A stretch of 5,646 nucleotides of DNA from an uncultured Eubacteriales bacterium (GTDB lineage Bacteria > Bacillota > Clostridia > Oscillospirales > CAG-272): NCBI GenBank assembly GCA_934477985.1, contig CAKSOR010000199.1, forward strand, positions 1-5,646. Direction: 5' to 3'. Shown piece by piece: positions 1 through 5,646 of this stretch. The notes beneath the pieces are model-generated. The model was given only the letters and a program-made list of their open reading frames with translations, did no database searches and had not been told where the DNA came from. The translations under genes were made by a program, and so were the position numbers. How positions within the stretch are numbered: the stretch's first letter is position 1; each line of letters begins with the position of its first letter.

Positions 1-9
1 GCTCTGTAC

Positions 10-122
10 GCGCGCCAGGTTCGGGGCTTCGCCCCGAACCTGGCGGCGGCGCGCGGGCGCGGCGATGCCGCGCCCGCGCCCTGGCGACGGCACTGCCGCC
101 TGCGGCGGCAGTGCCTCGGCAG
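10..122. repeat. Cluster of three adjacent GC-rich hairpins
   Basis: Three perfect stems, each with a 3-nt loop, follow one another. Stem 1 pairs 13-27 with 31-45 (15 bp, loop TTC). Stem 2 pairs 51-63 with 67-79 (13 bp, loop GAT). Stem 3 pairs 89-100 with 104-115 (12 bp, loop TGC), and can be lengthened outward to 81-87/116-122 with one mismatch and one bulged base. Bases 10-16 can also pair with 48-54, which would enlarge stem 1 with a bulge. A further short palindrome, GGGCGCGCCC, lies at 122-131. The block is nearly all G+C while the DNA after it is AT-rich. It could be extragenic palindromic repeats or a structured 3' end of a gene to the left. The pairing is seen directly; the role is unknown. 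Confidence 0.75.
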
Positions 123-131
123 GGCGCGCCC

Positions 132-337
132 GAAAGCGAACGCCGTACAAAAAACTTCATTTTCAGCGCCGGATAAACGTCCGAAACCGAAGGATTTTCG
201 TCAAGTTTGCAGTGACTTTTACGAATTTCTTATTTTTTTCTGTTTTTGCTCGTATGACATTATTTTTTATTTTTTTACCCCTTAAAAAAGATAATATTTT
301 TTTAGCAAAAGGTGTAGATTTTTGGGAGAAAATAGTG
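132..337. other. AT-rich intergenic stretch, no gene seen
   Basis: This stretch turns sharply from GC-rich to AT-rich DNA and has many T runs between about 223 and 303. Open frames cross it on both strands, but their translations are low-complexity (Phe/Leu runs on +, Lys/Ile-rich on -), they have no ribosome binding site, and they run through the hairpin cluster or the promoter. I see no RNA gene. The A/T tracts just upstream of the promoter at 338 could act as an UP-like element or simply bend the DNA; that is inference. Confidence 0.5.
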
Positions 338-343
338 TATAAT
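315..343 (+). promoter_or_regulatory. Candidate sigma-A promoter P1
   Basis: A perfect TATAAT lies at 338-343. With a 17-base spacer the -35 position is TAGATT (315-320), which matches only three of six bases of TTGACA, so the call rests mainly on the -10 box and the A/T-rich DNA upstream. Transcription would start near 350, giving a leader of about 115 nt before hydC. That leader would contain a weak imperfect hairpin (about 369-379 with 385-398) and the Rex-like operator. Confidence 0.5.
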
Positions 344-400
344 ATTACAGGAAGTATATACCCGGTATGCTTGTAATGGATAACCCATTTACGCAAGTGA

Positions 401-418
401 TTGTTACAATTTTAACGA
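401..418. promoter_or_regulatory. Putative Rex redox-sensor operator
   Basis: The bases are TTGTTAC-AATT-TTAACGA. Against the Firmicutes Rex consensus TTGTTAA-N4-TTAACAA this matches 6 of 7 bases in each half-site, 12 of 14 in total, with the correct 4-base centre. Rex is an NADH/NAD+-sensing repressor known to control fermentative and hydrogenase genes in Clostridia. The site ends 47 bases before the hydC start, covers the -35 element of candidate promoter P2, and lies downstream of P1, where bound protein could block elongation. The match is seen in the sequence; binding is inferred. Confidence 0.72.
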
Positions 419-439
419 AGCTGACCGGAATACTATTAT
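411..439 (+). promoter_or_regulatory. Candidate sigma-A promoter P2, overlapping the Rex site
   Basis: The -10 is TATTAT (434-439), five of six bases of TATAAT. The -35 is TTTAAC (411-416), three of six, with a 17-base spacer. Initiation near 446 would leave a leader of only about 20 nt, just enough for the AAGGAG ribosome binding site at 449-454. The -35 lies inside the Rex-like operator, so repressor binding would exclude RNA polymerase. P1 has the better -10; which one is used cannot be decided from sequence. Confidence 0.4.
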
Positions 440-465
440 ATTCCTGATAAGGAGAATGCTTTACT

Positions 466-960
466 ATGAAAAAGAACTTGACAACAGTCGAATTCAAGGG
501 TACGCCCGAGCAGGAACAGAAGCTCGACGCACTCATCGCCGAGTTCAAGGGAACAAAGGGCGCGACCATGCCAGTGCTTCAGGGCGCGCAGGAGATCTAC
601 GGCTACCTCCCGATCGAGGTCATCCGCAAGATCGCGTTCGGACTTGACCTCTCGTTCGAGGAAGTCTACGGCGTCGCGACCTTCTACTCTCAGTTCTCAC
701 TGAACCCGAAGGGTGAGGTCGCAATCGCGGTATGTCTCGGAACCGCTTGCTACGTCAAGGGCTCGGGACTCTTAATGGACAAGATCACCGAGCGCCTCGG
801 ACTCGTTGCCGGCGCTACCACCCCTGACGGAAGATATTCGCTCGAGGCTACCCGCTGCATCGGCGCCTGCGGTCTCGCTCCCGTCCTCACCGTAAACGGC
901 ACGGTCTACGGTCGTCTCACCACCGCTGACATCGACGGTATCCTCGACCAGTACATGTGA
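466..960 (+). CDS. hydC: Bifurcating [FeFe]-hydrogenase subunit HydC (NuoE-like, [2Fe-2S])
   Basis: This is a 164-aa cytoplasmic electron-transfer subunit of the NuoE/24-kDa family. Residues 1-80 are the usual helical N-terminal part (PVLQGAQEIYGYLP, then EEVYGVATFYSQF, typical of NuoE). The thioredoxin-like C-terminal part carries a [2Fe-2S] site with C90, C95, C131 and C135 (C-x4-C-x35-C-x3-C; ATRCIGACGLAP around the second pair). Length is normal for the family and no ligand is missing. AAGGAG at 449-454 lies 11 bases before the ATG. It is the first gene of the operon and shares one base of its stop codon with the next gene's ATG. In the complex it docks on HydB and relays electrons near the flavin site. 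NuoE of complex I has the same fold, but the hydB and hydA neighbours identify it as the hydrogenase subunit. Confidence 0.93.
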   Translation: MKKNLTTVEFKGTPEQEQKLDALIAEFKGTKGATMPVLQGAQEIYGYLPIEVIRKIAFGLDLSFEEVYGVATFYSQFSLNPKGEVAIAVCLGTACYVKGSGLLMDKITERLGLVAGATTPDGRYSLEATRCIGACGLAPVLTVNGTVYGRLTTADIDGILDQYM

Positions 961-1502
961 TGCCGGATCGGGAAAAATATCCGACCTTCGATGAGGTGTC
1001 GCTCCACATCCTCGACGTCACCGTAAACTCAATCGACGCCGACGCGACCTTCATTTCGATAAAAGTCGATGAGGACGAGCACTCAATCAGCTTCACCGTC
1101 TCGGACAACGGTCGCGGCATGCCGCCCGACATTCTCCGGAACGCCCCACTTCCCCGCTTTTCAACCAAGAAGAGCGCCGGTCTCGGTCTCTTCATCCTGA
1201 AGCAGGCGGCGGAAAAGTCAGGCGGGAGCTTCTCGATTCTCTCAACGGACAAGTCGGCAGATCCCGATCACCACGGCACGGTCACAAGCGCTTCGTTCAA
1301 ATGCGGTCCTCCGCTCGGAGACCTCTCCGCCACGGTCGTCTCGCTGATCGCCATAGATCCGGCGATCGATTTTCTTGTGACCTACAACTCACCGGAACGG
1401 CGCGTGTCACTCGATACCCGAAAGGCACGGGCGCTCCTCGGAGACGTCCCGCTCGACTCACCCGAGGTTCTTCGCTGGGTAATAGATCTATTCGCGCTAT
1501 GA
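960..1502 (+). CDS. Small GHKL/histidine-kinase-like ATP-binding protein (HydE-like of the hydCEDBA operon)
   Basis: This is a 180-aa soluble protein made of one HATPase_c (GHKL) domain. Visible motifs, numbered from ATG 960, are an N-box-like helix with N23 (HILDVTVNSIDA), the G1 box D49-N50-G51-R52-G53-M54, and the G2 box G74-L75-G76-L77 in FSTKKSAGLGLFIL. There is no phospho-acceptor histidine helix, sensor domain or membrane segment, so it is not a complete sensor kinase. Residues 115-180 are a less recognisable tail. Homologues sit at this place in clostridial hyd operons; their role is not settled and they were not, as I recall, part of the purified complex. The start could also be GTG 957 (4-base overlap); I prefer ATG 960, which forms TGATG with the hydC stop. 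No Shine-Dalgarno site is visible, so translation is probably coupled to hydC. Codon use differs from its neighbours (eight TCA, four CGG, two CTA). It should not be confused with the radical-SAM maturase HydE. Confidence 0.85.
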   Translation: MPDREKYPTFDEVSLHILDVTVNSIDADATFISIKVDEDEHSISFTVSDNGRGMPPDILRNAPLPRFSTKKSAGLGLFILKQAAEKSGGSFSILSTDKSADPDHHGTVTSASFKCGPPLGDLSATVVSLIAIDPAIDFLVTYNSPERRVSLDTRKARALLGDVPLDSPEVLRWVIDLFAL

Positions 1503-1546
1503 GCCTACAGGCTTCATTTTAATTTAATTTTGAAAGGAACAGTTTC

Positions 1547-1903
1547 ATGAAAACTTTAGCAGAGCTTGCGGAAATTCGCGACAAAATGCAGAAAAACGTA
1601 ATCCTCCGCGAAGGTCACGGCACGATCCGCGTGATCGTCGGCATGGGCACCTGCGGCATCGCGGCAGGCGCGCGTAATGTCCTTAACGCCTTCGTCGAGG
1701 GCATCGACAAGGCTGACCTCACCGGCAAGGTAACCGTATCTCAGAACGGTCACATCGAGTCGGACGGCAAAGAGCCGGTCGTCGAGATCTTCGAGAACGG
1801 CAAGGACACCGTAACCTACGTCAACATGACCCCCGAAAAGGTCGCCCGCGTCATCGAGGATCACCTCAAGGGTGGCAAGATCGTCGGCGAATTCACGAAA
1901 TAA
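1547..1903 (+). CDS. hydD: HydD-like thioredoxin-fold protein, [2Fe-2S]-ferredoxin family with lost ligands
   Basis: This 118-aa protein belongs to the small thioredoxin-like family usually annotated as (2Fe-2S) ferredoxin-domain protein and found between hydC and hydB. Residues 1-25 are an N-terminal helix. Residues 27-47 hold the family signature GMGTCGIAAGARNVL, and residues 88-118 the conserved tail TVTYVNMTPEKVARVI. The only cysteine is C36. Where relatives, as I recall them, have a GCxGxC pair before the EP motif, this protein has G68-H69-I70-E71-S72-D73-G-K-E76-P77, so both cysteines are replaced. A canonical cluster is therefore unlikely, and a structural or docking role in the HydABC complex is the better guess. 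AAAGGA at 1533-1538, eight bases before the ATG, supports the start. It lies 44 bases after the ATPase gene and 17 before hydB. Confidence 0.85.
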   Translation: MKTLAELAEIRDKMQKNVILREGHGTIRVIVGMGTCGIAAGARNVLNAFVEGIDKADLTGKVTVSQNGHIESDGKEPVVEIFENGKDTVTYVNMTPEKVARVIEDHLKGGKIVGEFTK

Positions 1904-1920
1904 ACAGGAGGATTTTATAA

Positions 1921-3738
<1,818 letters not shown>

Positions 3739-3770
3739 TCGGATTTCAAGGAAGGAGTACATAGTTTACA

Positions 3771-5507
3771 ATGGATATGGTAAATGTAAAGATAAACGGC
3801 AGAGCCTACGAAGTTCCGAAGGACTCAACGGTTCTCGAAGCCGCGAAGTACGCCGGAGTCGACATCCCGACTCTCTGCTACCTCAAGGACATAAATGAGA
3901 TCGGCGCGTGCCGCATCTGCCTCGTCGAGGTAGTCGGCGCACGCGGACTCGTCACATCCTGTGTCTACCCGGTCAACGAGGGCATGGAGATTCTCACGAA
4001 CACCCCGAAGGTTCTCGCGGCGCGCAAGACCAACCTCGAGCTCGTCCTCTCGAACCACGAGAAGAAGTGTCTCTCCTGCCCGCGCAGCACCTCCTGTGAG
4101 CTTCAGAAGCTCGCGAACGAGTACGGCTGCGAGGAAGGTCACTTCACCGGCGAGTCGATCCACTACGAGAAGGATGAGTCCACCTCGTGGCTTGTCCGCG
4201 ACAATAACAAGTGCATCCTCTGCCGCCGCTGCGTGGCGGCCTGCAAGAACATGCAGGGAATCGGCGTAATCGGCACTAACGACCGCGGATTCGACACTCA
4301 CATCGGAACCCTCTTCGAGACGCCGCTCGCTGAGACCTCCTGCGTCGGATGCGGACAGTGCATCGTCGCCTGCCCGGTCGGCGCGCTCTACGAGAAGGAC
4401 GACACCCAGAAGGTTCTCGACGCGATCGCCGATCCGACCAAGCACGTCGCGATCTGCACCGCTCCGTCGGTCAGAGCGACCATCGGCGAGTGCTTCGGAA
4501 ACGCGCCCGGAACTGACGTTGAGGGCAAGATGGTCGCGGCCATCAAGCGTCTCGGCTTTGACGGCGTCTATGACATGAACCTCACCGCCGACCTCACGAT
4601 CATGGAAGAGGCCACCGAATTCCTCGACAGAGTCGCAAACGGCGGCAAGCTCCCGCTGATCACCTCCTGCTCGCCCGGATGGATCAAATACTGCGAGCAC
4701 TATTTCCCGGATATGACTGAGAATCTCTCGTCCTGCAAGTCGCCCCAGCAGATGTTCGGCGCGATGTACAAGACCTACTACGCTGAGAAGATGGGCATCG
4801 ACCCGAAGGACATCTTCTTCGTCTCGGCAATCCCCTGCACCGCGAAGAAGTTCGAGGTCACCCGTGACGGCGAGAACGCGGCCGGAGTTCCGGACGTCGA
4901 CGTCGCTATCACTACCCGCGAACTCGCACGCCTGATCGAAAAGGCCGGAATCAACTTCAATAATCTCCCCGACGAGAAGTTCGACCAGCCGTTCGACATC
5001 GGTTCGGGCGCGGGCGCGATCTTCGGCGCGACCGGCGGCGTTATGGAGGCGGCTCTCCGTACCGCGGCTGAGGTCATCCTCGGCAAGCCGCTCGAGAAGG
5101 TCGATTTCGACGACGTCCGCGGAACCGCTCCGATCAAGCGCGCTACCTACCAGCTCGGCGATAAGACGATCCGCGTCGCTGTCGCGTCCGGTACGAAAAA
5201 CGCCAAGGAGCTCCTCACCAAGGTTCAGAACGGCGAAGAGCAGGTCGATTTCATCGAGATCATGTGCTGCCCCGGCGGCTGCGTGAACGGCGGCGGTCAG
5301 CCTCTCCAGCCCGCTTCGGTACGCAACTCCGTTGACCTCCGTGCCCTCCGCGCCGCTGTCCTCTATAAGGCAGACGCCGCTATGGATCTCCGTAAGTCCC
5401 ACGAGAACTCCGCCGTTAAGAAACTCTACGACGAGTACCTCGGAAAGCCCGGAAGCCACAAGGCTCACGAAATCCTCCACACCCACTACGTAAAGCGCGG
5501 TCTGTAA
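3771..5507 (+). CDS. hydA: Bifurcating [FeFe]-hydrogenase catalytic subunit HydA
   Basis: This 578-aa cytoplasmic subunit interconverts H2 with protons and electrons at an H-cluster. Domains in order: a plant-type [2Fe-2S] domain with C36, C47, C50, C64; a His-Cys3 [4Fe-4S] site with H96, C100, C103, C109; a 2[4Fe-4S] ferredoxin domain with C148, C151, C154, C158 and C191, C194, C197, C201; the H-domain from about 225; and a small-subunit-like tail (RKSHENSAVKKLYDEYLGKPG, to HEILH). H-domain motifs: L1 is TSCSPGW (298-304), L2 is IPCTAKKFE (354-362), L3 is EIMCCPGGC (496-504). By collinear alignment with clostridial hydrogenase I (offset +1), C356, C500 and C504 are ligands, but the fourth ligand position is S301. 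Proton-path residues E280, E283, S320 and C300 are present. It lacks the C-terminal extension of the longer Thermotoga-type HydA. AAGGAG at 3752-3757 lies 13 bases before the ATG; an in-frame ATG at 3777 is too far from it. Confidence 0.96.
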   Translation: MDMVNVKINGRAYEVPKDSTVLEAAKYAGVDIPTLCYLKDINEIGACRICLVEVVGARGLVTSCVYPVNEGMEILTNTPKVLAARKTNLELVLSNHEKKCLSCPRSTSCELQKLANEYGCEEGHFTGESIHYEKDESTSWLVRDNNKCILCRRCVAACKNMQGIGVIGTNDRGFDTHIGTLFETPLAETSCVGCGQCIVACPVGALYEKDDTQKVLDAIADPTKHVAICTAPSVRATIGECFGNAPGTDVEGKMVAAIKRLGFDGVYDMNLTADLTIMEEATEFLDRVANGGKLPLITSCSPGWIKYCEHYFPDMTENLSSCKSPQQMFGAMYKTYYAEKMGIDPKDIFFVSAIPCTAKKFEVTRDGENAAGVPDVDVAITTRELARLIEKAGINFNNLPDEKFDQPFDIGSGAGAIFGATGGVMEAALRTAAEVILGKPLEKVDFDDVRGTAPIKRATYQLGDKTIRVAVASGTKNAKELLTKVQNGEEQVDFIEIMCCPGGCVNGGGQPLQPASVRNSVDLRALRAAVLYKADAAMDLRKSHENSAVKKLYDEYLGKPGSHKAHEILHTHYVKRGL

Positions 5508-5517
5508 TTGTTTGTTT

Positions 5518-5568
5518 TGCAGGGGGGCGGGGAACCCTTTTAAGGAAAGGGTCCCCCGCCCCCCTGCA
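5518..5568 (+). terminator. Strong hairpin after hydA, probable operon terminator without an adjacent U tract
   Basis: Bases 5518-5540 pair with 5546-5568 to give a 23-bp stem with a single A-C mismatch and a 5-nt loop (TAAGG). It begins 11 bases after the hydA stop. The stem is dominated by G and C runs. The bases right after it are C-rich (CCCTCCACCC), not a U tract; the first T run on the + strand is TTTTT at 5589-5593, about 20 bases later. It may end or protect the transcript as a non-canonical terminator, or be part of a dispersed repeat. The position suggests the operon end; the mechanism is inferred. Confidence 0.6.
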
Positions 5569-5579
5569 CCCTCCACCCT

Positions 5580-5646
5580 CCCCAAACCTTTTTAAACATT
5601 GGCATGGACAAATTTTTCGTTTCTGCCACTGGATAAAGGTTTTGGG
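5580..5646. repeat. Imperfect inverted repeat running off the window end
   Basis: CCCCAAACCTTTTT (5580-5593) is matched in inverted orientation by AAAGGTTTTGGG (5635-5646) with one extra base. Further in, GGCA (5601-5604) faces TGCC (5624-5627), so the two halves mirror each other loosely around an AT-rich centre near 5613. No gene is seen here. It could be the left half and centre of a larger palindromic extragenic element, or two terminator-associated repeats facing each other between convergent genes. The window ends before this can be judged. Confidence 0.5.

Noticed and set aside
65..376. Open frame of 103 codons on + in the leader region
   Set aside because: It starts inside the hairpin cluster, has no ribosome binding site, switches from Arg/Pro/Gly-rich to Phe-rich low-complexity sequence with local base composition, and runs over the TATAAT promoter.
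163..396. Open frame of 77 codons on - in the leader region
   Set aside because: The Lys/Ile/Phe-rich translation only reflects AT-rich DNA; there is no ribosome binding site and no recognisable domain.
369..398. Imperfect hairpin in the leader, considered as a riboswitch or attenuator
   Set aside because: The stem needs two bulges, has no conserved riboswitch core that I recognise and no T run after it.
456..647. ATG at 456, ten bases before the hydC start, in another frame
   Set aside because: It is only two bases from the AAGGAG site, and its product has no family features, while the frame from 466 gives a complete NuoE-like protein.
1502..1530. Small hairpin AGCC-TACA-GGCT followed by T-rich sequence, between the ATPase gene and hydD
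   Set aside because: The stem has only four reliable pairs and the T run is interrupted by A; too weak for a terminator, although partial attenuation cannot be excluded.
3825..5585. Open frame of 586 codons on - spanning all of hydA
   Set aside because: The same codon-bias artefact in the exactly opposed frame. It would start inside the region after hydA with no promoter or ribosome binding site, and the translation has no recognisable motif.

Overview
The window carries a five-gene operon, all on the + strand, for a multimeric NAD-linked, flavin-based electron-bifurcating [FeFe]-hydrogenase. The order is hydC (NuoE-like), a small GHKL-type ATPase gene, a small thioredoxin-fold gene, hydB (NuoF-like) and hydA (catalytic subunit). 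From memory, this is the gene order described as hydCEDBA in acetogenic and fermentative Firmicutes such as Acetobacterium. The organism looks like an anaerobic fermentative member of the Clostridia, perhaps a gut or rumen Oscillospiraceae-like lineage. The reasons are the protein families, strong AGGAGG-type ribosome binding sites, GC-rich codon use (GTC, CTC, GGC, ATC, TCG) next to AT-rich intergenic DNA, and a Rex-like operator. The genus cannot be named from this window.

Layout. Bases 1-465 are intergenic. They start with three almost back-to-back, very GC-rich hairpins (about 10-122). An AT- and T-rich stretch without a convincing gene follows (about 132-337). After it come two candidate sigma-A promoters (-10 boxes at 338-343 and 434-439) and a near-consensus Rex operator at 401-418, which overlaps the -35 of the second promoter. 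Bases 466-5507 hold the five genes, with gaps of -1, 44, 17 and 32 bases and no credible internal terminator. Bases 5508-5646 hold a 23-bp hairpin that probably ends the operon, then a pyrimidine-rich strip, then an imperfect inverted repeat that runs off the window end.

How the genes work together. HydA oxidises H2 or reduces protons at its H-cluster and passes electrons along its Fe-S relay. HydC and the N-terminal and C-terminal Fe-S domains of HydB carry them to or from the FMN/NAD site of HydB and to ferredoxin. The net reversible reaction couples H2 to NAD+ and ferredoxin together. In a fermenter it would mainly run towards H2, oxidising NADH and reduced ferredoxin. A Rex operator fits this role, because Rex represses at low NADH/NAD+ and releases DNA when NADH builds up. 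The two small middle genes are accessory and less well understood. The H-cluster maturases (the radical-SAM and GTPase proteins also named HydE, HydF and HydG) are not in this window.

Points most worth a second look are: (i) HydA has Ser at the position of one H-cluster cysteine ligand and Ile in place of the conserved Met of the MPC motif; (ii) the HydD-like protein keeps only one cysteine, so it probably binds no [2Fe-2S] cluster; (iii) the ATPase gene is joined to hydC by a TGATG overlap but has clearly different codon use; (iv) the Rex site; (v) the palindromic elements at both ends.
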